Below, piece by piece: positions 10,530-21,056 of a DNA stretch of 64,000 bases. Every line of letters starts with the position of its first letter. Position 1 is the first letter of the stretch. The stretch spans positions 2,790,001 to 2,854,000 of the forward strand of contig OY752142.1 of the NCBI GenBank assembly GCA_963573315.1. The letters are read 5' to 3'. A program made the position numbers and the translations under genes. The stretch is from Entomortierella parvispora. Its lineage: Eukaryota; Mortierellomycota; Mortierellomycetes; Mortierellales; Mortierellaceae. The notes beneath the pieces were generated by a model. The model ran no database searches, had not been told where the DNA came from, and saw only the letters and a list, made by a program, of their open reading frames with translations.

Positions 10530-13461
10530 TTAAATGACAATGACTTGGAAGCCATTTGGGTACATTGTCAACGCTTCAGGATCATGGCTCCTGCTGCTGC
10601 TTCCGGCATTTTGGAATTGCTGTTGCTGTTGTTGAATCTGTTGTTGCTGCAACTGAATCCTCGTGTTCACATGAGCTGCCCGTTCAGCCTCTAGCGGTTT
10701 ATCGATATCATGTTTACACAATGGGCAGCTCTTGTCCGTCAGCAGCCATTGATCCACACATTCTTGATGGAAATGATGTTGGCAGGGCAAAAACCGAATC
10801 GTCTCATCCACAGCGTAGTCGCCCAGACAAATCGCACACGTCGCCTCTTCGGGATCTGAGCCAAAGAGTCCTTCTGTCATGGGAATTGATCCAAGCTTGT
10901 CAATCATGGGCTTTGTTGCTGTCCTTGTCAATCCAGAGGAAAGCGAGCTAGGAAGAATGCACGCGAGGAGGAAAGAGCTGCATGGCTGTCGGAACAAAAA
11001 AAAGGGGGGGGGGGACGTGTGTTCAGTCAAAAGAGTTGCAATTCCTTCCCTAGTTTTTAGGACAAGAGCTGTAAATTACCAAGAGATAGAATCCGATTAC
11101 AGAGACGTGGAATGCAATGATCTTGAACGAAAGACTGTAAATTGGGTCTTCGGAGGCGACCTGTTTTTAATACAAAAGTCGGACAGAGTCAGTCGAACGG
11201 CACCTCCAGCTGCATGCCTTGGCAGGCAAATACATAAACCAACACCCGTCCATTGACTTACACAGGTGGGAGTTTGATCAGCACCATGAGTATCTGCACC
11301 TAAGAATCCAACGCCAATCACGGTCCAGATCATAAAGACAAGAAGCAGCACTCGAGCCCGCTGATCCAGAATGGTAACCCGTGTCGACATGGTCTGCCTT
11401 TGAAGGATATAGCACGCGCTGATGATCTGAGACATGAACAGGAACGACTGGACCGTCAACCAACTGAACAGTTGCTCGTCGCAGATGGTTCTATTTTGTT
11501 GAGGGTGATTAGGAAAAAAGAGGACAGAGAAAAGAGAAGGGAAGAAAGGTCAGTCTATTTGAATTGCATGATCATATGTTTTTTCTTGTTCAAATCGACA
11601 GACAGAAACACTTACTCAGTCGTGAGAAGTCGACCCACTGTGATCGTGGTCACAGGAATCAAATAAAGCAGATGACATGTATTCACGACCCTGTGAAGAG
11701 AAAGAGCACACGAAAAGAACCCAAACACACAAACAACACAGATCAAATGACGATGTTAGTGTTTTTGAATCTCATTTTTGCATCCGAAATAAGAAAAAAG
11801 ACTGGCAGAAAGGAGGTGGCGAGCAAGGGGGGGAGACGGGACAGTCGCACAAAGGTCAGGACATGTCAGGTCGGTGCGTGTGCATGTGCCCCAAGCACCA
11901 ATTTTTGCTCGAACCCCTTCCTCTCCACTCGGTCCCCTTCACTGGACGTAAATGCCCCTTACCTCACAACGGACCAATTGGTGGATCCAATGCTTGAGAA
12001 CTGAGGTCGATGAGCGTAGAGGCGAGAGGCTAGCGACTGAGACGCCAGGGCCGACATGGAGCTGTTCAGTCGGTGCCATCCCAGGGAATATCCTCTCCTG
12101 TCGGTACCATTTGCGCCTCGACCATTCGTGGATGAGGAAGGTGCGGTATTCAGGCTACCCACGGACGAGTTTAATCCTGGGCCTGGAAGGGCCATGATCA
12201 CTCCGCTATGACCATCCTGAACTTGCTCCAAATTCGCTGAATCCGAATCCGAATCCGAATGGAAAAATCCAGTTCCGGGCAGCGCGGTCATTGTTGGCTG
12301 TGGATCCGCAGTTGTTCCTGTGGTTGGTTGCACCCAAACAGAAGTCGATTGCTTTTGTTGTTGCTGTTGTTGGTAGTGGTGGTGTTGGTGAGAGTGCAAT
12401 GGTGTCAAGGGAACCATCGAGCCTCCACTTGCGCCGTGGCTGTTGCTAGTGCCTCCAAAGGTTTGAGGGAAGGCCGTGTTACTGCTGTTGAGCGCAACCT
12501 CGAATCGTTTGCTGCTGTTGCTGTGCAGGGTTGGGTTCCATTGGCTGGAAGAAGATTTTGCGTGACCGATGATAGTCGTATTCCCATTAGGACCGAACAA
12601 GCTTGACTCAGCAGAAGAGGTGATAGACGACGAGGAGGCCTCAGAGCTCAGAGTTGATCGCTGCAATTGGTGATGGAGCGCCATGACCTTCCGATTAGAC
12701 GACAACGACAACGCACTGTCCGATCCGCTGGTCATACTTTCTCCAGAGGCAATTGCTGTCGCTGCCCCAGCACTACCCCGCCCCCCTCCGTTTGTTCCAG
12801 ATGGTGTGGGGGAGGTCCAGCCTGTTGAAATTGACATGAGCGACGTCGATGATGGCGCTGATAATGGTGAAGAGTGCTGTATTGATCCAGATACCGATAC
12901 GGCAAGCCGCATAGCCTGAAATGGTTGTTCCAATATTGCGGGTGTAATTGCAGTTACAGTTGTTGTCGTGGGGGTGTTTGTCGTCAAGTTGTTATGGGTG
13001 GTCGTGAAAAGGTTTTTTATCCGGCCGTCGTTGTGGGCGCCAAAGAAAGAAGAGAAGCCCGTTGGTTTGCTGCTGCTGGCACCACTGCAAGACCCGTCCA
13101 GTAGTTGCGCACCTCCCCTTTCCTGAACCAGAGAGGTCGCTCTCTTTCGCGTTGGTGTCGGTGTTCTTGGAGAGGAAAGCGAGTGGACGGTCATGTTCCG
13201 GACAGGAAGGTGGTGGACAGGAGAACCGGACGCGGCAAAAAAATCGTCGTCCTGACTGTTGTCCCTGCCTTGTTGACTGGCTACTGCATGCGAATGGGAA
13301 TAATGGGCCTTGCCATTGCTGCTGCCGCTGCCATTGCTACTGCCGCCGCCATTCCTGTTCTCGTTGGGTGCCGTTGAGCTCTTGGTTCTGGACCGGCTCT
13401 GGGGGCCGTTTGCATCCGGACTGCTTATTCGGGCGCAGGCGTTGGGCGGAACTTCCTTCAT
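10530..13461 (-). CDS. Multi-spanning membrane RING-H2 E3 ubiquitin ligase
   Basis: Five exons on the minus strand: 13461-11963, 11690-11616, 11490-11262, 11160-11080 and 10985-10530, giving 779 aa. The first ~500 residues are Ser/Gly/His/Gln-rich and probably disordered. Exons 2-5 encode about four hydrophobic segments (LLYLIPVTTITVG; FLFMSQIISACYIL; VLLLVFMIWTVIGVGFLG; IIAFHVSVIGFYLL running into FLLACILP). A C3H2C3 RING-H2 finger follows at about residues 678-718 (CAICLGDY ... CQHHFHQEC ... CPLC), then a polyQ tail. The layout of helices followed by a cytosolic RING matches membrane E3 ligases of plants and fungi. Expected role is ubiquitin transfer at an endomembrane; substrates are unknown. 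The start is the first ATG in the long frame; a 5' exon above 13461 is possible, because the frame stays open back to an AG near 13508. The 81-nt exon rests on phase and hydrophobicity. Confidence 0.85.
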
Positions 13462-14694
13462 GACCGGGAGGAATCGAGAGTTTTCGCTTCTTTCAGTCTT
13501 AAACAGCTGTGGACGCAGATAGGGAAGAGAAAGAAGAAGACAATGTCCAAAGGACTAGGAGCGCAGGGGAAGGAGTGAGAGAGAAACAAAACCGGGTGGC
13601 GAAGAGAGGTGATAATAACGGTATTCTTAGAGCGTGAAATTATTGGCAGATTCGCCAAAGGGATACGAATGGAGGGAGCGAGCGTGGATGAGGATGAAGA
13701 TGAAAGTGAACAAAATGTTGGGCAGAAGAAGAGACAGAAAGGAAAGGAAAGGAAAGAGGGAAGAGAGGGAGACAACGTAACGCCCAGGACAGCCAACAGG
13801 AGGACGATGTGATGCAGGTGCGGAGAGACAGGCTGGATGAACATACCCGTTTCGCGGCCCTTTTTCCAGTCCAAAATGATGCAGTCAGTTGCAGTCAACT
13901 GCTGGCCAGGAGGTTTTTGTTGACACGCTTTCCTTTCCCTCTTTCTTTATTTCTCTTTGCAATTGGGACCGATTGGAACCTACTTTTATCGGTGACGACC
14001 CGCAACCATGCTTAGCACCTCAGCGACAACAAACTATCCACACCTGCCGCATTGTGCGTGTAGCCTCCATGTGTTTTTTTTTACTTTGACTTGAGGCGGG
14101 ATCAGAAAAGAGTCTCTCCTCTTGATGGTGGTTTTCCTACTCGTCTGACCCCATTGCGGTGTAGGGTCCGAGGTGATTCAATTGCACCTTTTTTCTTGCA
14201 CACAAAGGGAACTCCACGCTCAATATCTTGCTGTCACATTCATCGGAGCCCAGCCACCAGCTGCGACGAGTCCAGGGAGAAGGCGCCCCACACTCGTCTC
14301 AAGGCCCCGACACGAAATGACGGAGAAGGTGATGAGGAGAGAAAAGGATACAGGGCAGGATTACCCCTCTTGCCGGAAAGAGTCCCTCCTTTAATCTTTT
14401 TTCTCCTTCTACCTCCTTCCTCCCTTCACTTTCAACCACGCAGAGCTTTAAAAGTCAGAAGTCAGGGTTCGGAGAAGAGGCTACATTGCTATTGACTTTG
14501 TTCTTGCGGGAGTGGGTTTTAATACGCGACCTTTTCTTCGCAACTTTTCTTCTGTACAAAAAAAAACGTCAAAGCCCTCAATTCACTCAGTTGGATCGCC
14601 GAGAAACAAATCTATCCTGGCCGCTTGGTATGTGTTGGGTGAATGCCTCTGGATGTGGATAAGATGAGTGGAACCCTTTCCTCTTTCCAACCGT
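13462..14694. other. Intergenic region between RING ligase and EB1 genes
   Basis: The stretch holds the probable promoter of the minus-strand RING gene and the 3' flank of the EB1 gene. Minus-strand open frames here are Ser/Phe/Leu translations of C/T-rich DNA and were not accepted. I see no RNA gene or repeat. Confidence 0.4.
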
Positions 14695-16053
14695 TCAAAA
14701 CGTCTCGTCTGGGTATTCATTCAATGCCGCCTCGTCCTCGGCTCCCTCCAAAGGCACCTCAAAGCCTTCCTCTGTATTGTAAAGCACGCCCTGAACCTGC
14801 TTCATAAACGGTGCCTCTGGCATGTCGGGAGTTGCCGTCAAGGCCCCCTGGATCAAGACCTCAATATCGCGCAACTTTCCAAAGTAGAAATCCCTCTCCT
14901 TCTCCAACGCCGCAATCGTGCTGCGTTCCTCCTGAAGCTCCTTCTGCAACGTAAGCACCACTGAGGGGTCTGGGCTTGATCGATAGGTCGAAGATATGTT
15001 GCCGACGCCACCACCGACCCCAAGAGATGATCCTCGACCCGAGACTGATCGATTCGCGCCACTGCTGACGGGTGCCCTCCGGACAGGCGTGCTGTTGTGG
15101 GTGCTTCGATTCACGCCAGCAGCACTTTCCACCGACGCGCCAGCTCGTCGTCCAGCAGCATCATAGACATCCCCAGGAAAGTTTTGGTTCCAGTACGCTT
15201 TGAGCCATTGAAGAAACTCGAGATTATCTTGCATCTTGCACTTCATTAATCTTTCAATTGGAATGCCCTGAAAGTCAGAAGAGAAGCAAGAGTGAGGAGG
15301 GTTATTTTTTGCCAATAGGATTGGCAGGGGATTCACCTTGATTCCCCCTCTTCCTCTGAAGCTACGCTCTTTTTCTCTGCTCTCTTTTTCTCTCGCCTTT
15401 CGTATACCTTGTCAATCCGCCTGTCCGTGAAGCACCGCTGGAGGATCTTGTAGTTGCCAAGGAACTCGTGTTCCCCTTTTGCCGTCCACTTGACGCGTGA
15501 CATGGGAAGGTCGCCTGTGCGAAAGAAGTTGTTGAAACATACCAAAGTCAAAACAAACTCTAGTGTCAGCAGGGGAGATGGGGTTTTCATCTCTTTCGGG
15601 GAAAAACAAGAGCCTTCTTTCATCCTTTTTTTTCGTGTTGCATCCTTCTCGCCCAGTTCTTAAGGCATGCTCGCCATGCATGGGAAATAATGAAGATACT
15701 GTGATTCCCTCGTGAAAATAAAGAGTCAGCGAACTTGCCAAAGATAGAGTCCATGATCTGAACGTACGCAGCTCCTAGAAACACCAAAGAAAGAAGGAAA
15801 GAGCAAGAAGTGTCAGTATTCTCCTTGGCTAAACGGACGCGTCCACTCTGCCGAGACATTCTCTTTGACCATCGTCACGAATGCATGTTCACATGGAGAA
15901 TGGACAACAAAAAAAAAAAAAGAGCAAAGTTTCTGGGTCTCACGAACAGGAGGGGTGCTTTGTTGTACCTTGACCAAGTTGTTCGACCTTGGTGTAGCTC
16001 AGTCCCAGCAAGTCGTTGACCCAGGCCACGAGTTCCGCTCTGCTCTCATTCAT
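14695..16053 (-). CDS. EB1/Mal3/Bim1 microtubule plus-end-binding protein
   Basis: Four exons: 16053-15969, 15774-15739, 15514-15408 and 15267-14695, giving 266 aa, the usual EB1 length. Residues 1-110 form the calponin-homology domain that binds growing microtubule ends (ELVAWVNDLLGL, GAAYVQIMDSIFG, VKWTAKGEHEFLGNYKILQ, MQDNLEFLQWLKAYW). A Ser/Gly/Arg-rich linker follows. The C-terminal coiled-coil EB homology domain comes next (LQKELQEERSTIAALEKERD), with the typical FYF. The protein ends in DETF, an EEY/F-like tail of the kind read by CAP-Gly proteins. Intron 2 (15738-15515) appears to use a GC donor (GCAAGT): splicing there joins DSIFG to DLPMS with the exact family spacing. A GT donor inside exon 2 would leave the frame or add about ten residues. 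Not in an operon; neighbours are unrelated. Confidence 0.94.
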
Positions 16054-16725
16054 GGTTGTTGGGTTGGACGTATGGGGTTGGAAGTGGAGTTGTTGTTGTT
16101 TTTTGTTGTGTGAGAACAAAAGAAAAAAAAGATGAAAATCAAAAGAAGGGGGTTGTGTGCTAGACTTGTTCTGTGTTGCGTGCAACTGGCATTGAAATGG
16201 TGTGAAAGAGATGACGCCCAGGAGACGTCTACCATGCCCGAACTGCATTGCTACGTGCGACCAAATGTCCATTTCTCTTGATCTTGTTGTTCTTTCTTAA
16301 GAGGCATTTTTACGTTCATCCAGCAAACAGAGAAACCAATTTTTTTTTTTCGCTGCAGACGAATGGTTTAATTTGAAAAAAAAACGTCAATAGAATAGAA
16401 AAAGCAAATCAGAAATACAAGATGGTTTTGTTACAAGAGAAGGAAGGAAAAGAGTGTGGAGGAAATTAATGAACGGGGGAAGAGAAAAAACTGAACAGGG
16501 CAAAAATTGAAAAGAAACCAGGGAGAAGCTGGCGAAGGAGAGGAAAGGATATATGAAAACGGATTTTCCTCTCCAACGCTGCTTCCCCTTCTAGTCCTTT
16601 CCCTTTGTTCCTTCGAAGTTCAACCTCCTCCTCCCACTTTCGAGCGAGGACAGGCAATTGATTCCTTGGATCACGATTCAAAGTAAGAGAAAACGAGACA
16701 TGGGAAGATTGAGAGAGGAATCAAT
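16054..16725. other. Intergenic region between EB1 and H1 genes
   Basis: It contains the EB1 promoter/5' leader and the H1 3' flank. A/T homopolymer runs occur near 16340-16385. No gene is supported. Confidence 0.4.
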
Positions 16726-17803
16726 TTAAGCCTTGACGGCCTTGGCCTTCTTCTCCTTGGGAGCAGCCTTAGCCTTCTTCTCCTTAGGGGCAGCAGCCTT
16801 CTTGGCGGCCTTGACCTTCTTCTCAGCGGGCTTCTTGGCATCGGCCTTCTTGACAGCCTTCTTGACAGCGGTGGCCTTCTTGGGTGCCTTCTGAGAATTC
16901 AAGATAGGAGAGAGAGCAAAAAGACGATCAGTAAAACTGAATTGATCCGAACATTGGTTCAATTCTTCGTTGTGTGGACGGAAGATTTTTTGTTTCTTAC
17001 GGTGGCATCCTTCTTGGCGGCGGCCTTCTTGGGGGCAGCCTTCTTAGGAGCGGCCTTCTTGGCCTTCTTCTCCTTGGGCTCCTTCTTCTCCTTGACCTCC
17101 TTCTTCTTGATCTCCTTCTTGGCCAACTTGACAGGGCCAGACTGTCCCTTGGGCTGGAGGAAATCACCGCCATCGACACCGCGCTTGATGGCAGCGTTGA
17201 AGTGAACATCAGAGTTCTCGCCAACCTTGTAGTTGCCGCTAATGTACTTCTTCAAGGCCTGGCGGGAGGATCCGTTGCGCTCCTTGAGGTGGACGAGGGC
17301 AGCAATGATCATCTCCTATTGAACATCCCATAGAGAAAAGAGGGGGAAAAATACTGCGTCAGCGACTATTGATGACGATTTCTTGACGAAAACGATGAAA
17401 TATCACACCCTCTTTGTCTCCTCAATAGACATGTTGGCAAGAGAGGTGAAGAGTGGCCCGACATCTTAATCTAGGACTAAATCTCAGCAAGGAGTCATCG
17501 GATGGGTTTGGTCGCAGACCGCCAACCAGACTTCTGACTCCTTGTGATGCTCATCGAGGTCATGCGGAAAAATGACTCCTGACCGAATCCCCGGCCTCCA
17601 GCCAACCCCGTCCAGAGAGGAGCAGAGGGTGGAGGGGCTAGAGTAGCGAGGATAGTTACCTTGTATGGGGGGTGCTCGGCCTCCTTCTTGGGGGCAGCAG
17701 CCTTGGGGGCCTTCTTGACCTTCTCGGCAGCGGCGACGGGGGCAGCAGCAGCGACCTCCTTGGCGGGGGCGGTATCTTCCTTCTTGGTGCGAGCGTTGGC
17801 CAT
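16726..17803 (-). CDS. Linker histone H1
   Basis: Three exons: 17803-17660, 17315-17001 and 16890-16726, giving 207 aa with phase-0 introns throughout. The N-terminal tail is Ala/Lys-rich. The globular winged-helix domain begins at [20 protein letters not shown] and covers about residues 44-118 ([34 protein letters not shown]). It is followed by a long Lys/Ala/Pro tail typical of H1, ending KKAKAVKA. The protein binds linker DNA at the nucleosome dyad and compacts chromatin. Intron 1 (17659-17316) splits the globular domain after PPYK. The gene has introns whereas the H3 gene at 44.2 kb has none, so these histone genes are not clustered and are probably polyadenylated. Confidence 0.95.
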
Positions 17804-18455
17804 TTTAGTGATGTAAGTTGGGTTGATTGGGGGAACGGAGGGTTGATGGGTGGGTGATGGAGTTGGGATGGTGGTTGAGATGAGAGATGTGGGGAAGGAA
17901 GGAAAAGAAAGGAAAGGGAGAGGAAAGAGAAGAAAAGAAGAGAGAGGGGGGGAGGGAGGGAGAGGACACAGCAAGAGACAAAGACGGAGTGGCAAAACGA
18001 GGCAGAGGGCCGAAAATTGACACTCCCGACGCGTCGAATTTTGGGTGTGTTTTGTGTGTTTTTGAAAAACACTCAAAAAATTCGTTTTTTGAATTCGGCC
18101 AAAATGCGATTTGGGGGGCAGCGGAGACGCGTCGGAAGAGCATCTTGGGATGGTCAAGACAAGATTCGAATTCGTCTGCTCCGAGAGCCAAGGACACCGC
18201 TCCCTGGCGATCCCTCCTCTCCCTCCCCTCCTCGTGCTTGCTAGGACAGAAAATGTTTCTTGGCATACTCGAGTCAGCTCGACTGGTTCCTCCTTCTCTT
18301 TGTCTCTCTCTATGTCTCTCCATCTTCCTCTGCCACTTCTATTACCCATGCGTCTTTTTGGGATTGATTGAATCTTACTATCCTAGCAGGTCCAGCAGAG
18401 GTTACTTTTTTATTATTTGTCAAAGCAAAATAAATGCAATTGAAAAGAGATGTGT
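17804..18455. other. Intergenic region upstream of H1
   Basis: This should include the H1 promoter. Short poly-purine tracts lie near 17900-17970. A long minus-strand frame through here is the out-of-frame continuation of H1 exon 1 and its upstream DNA. No separate gene is supported. Confidence 0.4.
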
Positions 18456-21056
18456 CTACTTAGACTTGGCAAGGTCCTTGGCAAGCTTGATCCAGACCTG
18501 ATCAGGGTGTCTAGCAGAGGTGGGGTCCTGGTCCAGGTGGACATCGGCCGCAAACCACTGGCTGTCGTACTCAATTGGCAATGTGCTCTTGTCTTGGGCA
18601 TAGATCTCACCCACAGCCAAGTTGAGGTAACCCATGATGGGCAGGGACACGGGCGCGGTCTTGCCACCCTTGAACTGGATCGATCGAAGATCAGAGACGA
18701 TTCCAGCGTTGTCCATCACAAAGCCACCGGGGAAGGAAAAGTACGAGAGAGGACGTTTAGCAATTCCTCCAATGGAGTACGTCTTGACGCCGTGAGCGAC
18801 AGCGAATCGAGTGGCGATCATCGTGCAAGCAGAACCGCTTTTATTTTTTTTGGGGTGTGGAGAACACAACAAATCAAGTTAGACCATCAGCAATTGGCGG
18901 CGCAAGACTATCAACAAGAGCAGAAACTTACCAGAATCCGTTAGTGATGATCGAAATGTCCTGGGGCTTCCACTTCAAGGCGTTCTTCTTGAGGGGAAGG
19001 AATGGCCACGAGTGACTAAAGTAGGTGCGCTGGGAGAACGTAACAGTAGATCCTCCTCGGGAATAGTTCACGCCCTTGGTGAACATTGACGCGTCCTTGT
19101 AGGCCTTGTTGGTCTTATCGCTGATATATCCACGAGCATCAAAGGTCGAAAGACCCAAGGTGCCCTTGACAGCCTTCTGGGCAACGGCCTGGACAAGGCT
19201 GTTAGATCGGATATCCTGAGCAAAATAGGGCNNNNNNNNNNNNNNNNNNNNNNNNNNNNNNNNNNNNNNNNNNNNNNNNNNNNNNNNNNNNNNNNNNNNN
19301 NNNNNNNNNNNNNNNNNNNNNNNNNNNNNNNNNNNNNNNNNNNNNNNNNNNNNNNNNNNNNNNNNNNNNNNNNNNNNNNNNNNNNNNNNNNNNNNNNNNN
19401 NNNNNNNNNNNNNNNNNNNNNNNNNNNNNNNCGTTGTTGGTCATGTCCAAGATCAACTTTGTGCAGCCCTTGGATTGCATGAGCTGCATGCCCTTGATGA
19501 AGTCAGTGTAGTCGCTGGCATCATACTGGAAGTTGGCGGCCTCCTCAGTCGCAATCACGGCCACGCAAGTGTTCTTGGAGCTACCTTTCAGCTGGTAAAA
19601 AGCCGTGGTCGAAGAGGTGAAAAGAAGGGTTGCCTGCGTGATGATAGAGGGCGCCTTGCCTTCACCGTTGCGAGGACTTCCCTTGGGGAGAGCAATGGTT
19701 CCTCGTTCGCGGAAGAGACGAACAGCGGGAGCGACAACAATCCTCATCTCAGGCGTAGTATTATTATTGGGGATCTCAGTATCGGGGAGAGCGCGGGCGC
19801 GAATGTGGTTATCATAAGGCGATGATGCGGCAGCACACTGCACATCCCAGTATGTGGCCGTGTCCTTGAAAGTGCTGACCTCGAAGTTGTCCGAGGGCTC
19901 GACGACCCAAGGAATGGTCAATTTCTGGGTGGTGGTACCGCACTGGAGCGTGTAGTCCATCGAGGGTTTAGCAGGAACTTCCCAACGCTTCGCAAATCCA
20001 CCGGGACTGGTAGACCAATCAGAGTACCAGGAGGTACTGGCGAAGGCGTCGTTCAGACGGACACCGGGATCCTTGGAGATCGCGGAGGTACGATCGGTGA
20101 AGGCCTGGATGGCCTTGAGGGCAGGCTCTCCATCGATGGTGATCACCTTGCAGTCCAGCAAGGACGAGGGGTTCTTTGGCAAGCCGGTCTTGGTGACGGT
20201 CGTGTCAACATAGAAGACGCGCACGTCCTGGGATCCGTCGACAACGGGGGCATAGAGCGACAATGGTTGAGCAAAGGTGGCAGTTCGGTAGCAGTTGTCT
20301 GGAGATAAAAAAAGATTTGGTGGCGTTAGGACGTTAAGATTGGTTCCTGGATTGGGATGAACTTCGGCCCAGAGGAGTGTGGTTCGACATCCGATGTTTT
20401 GCTCAGACGAGAGCAGTCTCTGGCGCACATCCTTTTCGCGTTATTGCCTGCTCCTGGGAGAGGTACTTACTTGTATAAGCCAGGTGACCATCGTTGACAG
20501 ACAACGTCAGGTACGTCAATGCCATCTGGAACTCGTAGTCGCTCTTCCACTTTGTCGCCTTGATCTTGGCCAGCTGACCCATGATGTCCACCTTCGCTGT
20601 TTGAAGGGGTGAGCCAGCCGCGGTGGCTGGCCCGCTCTTGGCTTGGTCAACAAAGGCGTAAAAGTTGCCAAGTGAGTTCTCAATCGCAGTCAGAGTTTTG
20701 GCGGCCACATCGGCTTTGAAGGTCTGAGCCTCATAGCATCCCTTGACTGAAGCATAGGTCAATGTCAGTCCTGCCTTCTTGCCCTCTTGTGCAAGGGTAG
20801 CACACGGATCCTTTGGCTTGGGGGAGGGTTTGGCTGCGGGCTTGGTGGAGGTTACGGCCTTGGTCTTGGCCTTTGTCGTAGTCTTGGTCTTGGACTCTTT
20901 GGTAGTGGTGGTTGTCTTTGCAACGTGCTTGGTAGTGGTGGTTGCCTTTGCGACGTGCTTCGTGGTCGTGGTGGAGTGAGGTGCGGCAGCAACAGCAGCG
21001 TTCACAGAGACCATGCACAAAGCAGCGGCAATAGAAAAGATGCTGGCGATTTTCAT
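18456..21056 (-). CDS. Secreted CPAF-like S41-family serine peptidase, interrupted by gap
   Basis: Three exons: 21056-20471, 20298-18932 (containing the N gap) and 18837-18456. The protein opens with a signal peptide (MKIASIFSIAAALCMVSVNA). A Thr/Lys-rich mucin-like linker with two 30-bp repeats follows, then a Cys-containing N-terminal domain. The peptidase part shows LILDMTNN just before the gap, the usual start of a Gly-rich S41 motif. After the gap, NGFCGSACTM carries the probable nucleophile Ser, created by splicing exon 2 to exon 3. Fungal CPAF-like S41 proteins are secreted or wall-associated; the substrate is unknown. Downstream of the gap the correct frame reads PYFAQDIRSNSLVQ. This is out of register with the upstream frame only because the 200-N gap is an arbitrary size. 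Residues in the gap cannot be stated. Confidence 0.88.
19232..19431. other. Assembly gap of exactly 200 N
   Basis: This run of 200 undetermined bases lies inside exon 2 of the S41 peptidase gene. The round length indicates a placeholder and not a measured size. Two hundred is not a multiple of three, and the coding frames on either side disagree, which fits a wrong gap size more than a real frameshift. Confidence 0.98.
20911..20970 (-). repeat. Two 30-bp tandem coding repeats (Thr/Lys linker)
   Basis: Positions 20911-20940 and 20941-20970 are near-identical 30-bp units inside the peptidase gene. Each encodes the pattern TTTTKHVAK plus one residue. They extend the extracellular linker and are likely length-variable. 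Confidence 0.75.

Noticed and set aside
17495-18349. 284-codon minus-strand frame overlapping H1 exon 1
   Set aside because: It runs through the H1 intron, exon 1 and promoter out of context. Its coding-like part is simply H1 exon 1; the upstream part is low complexity.
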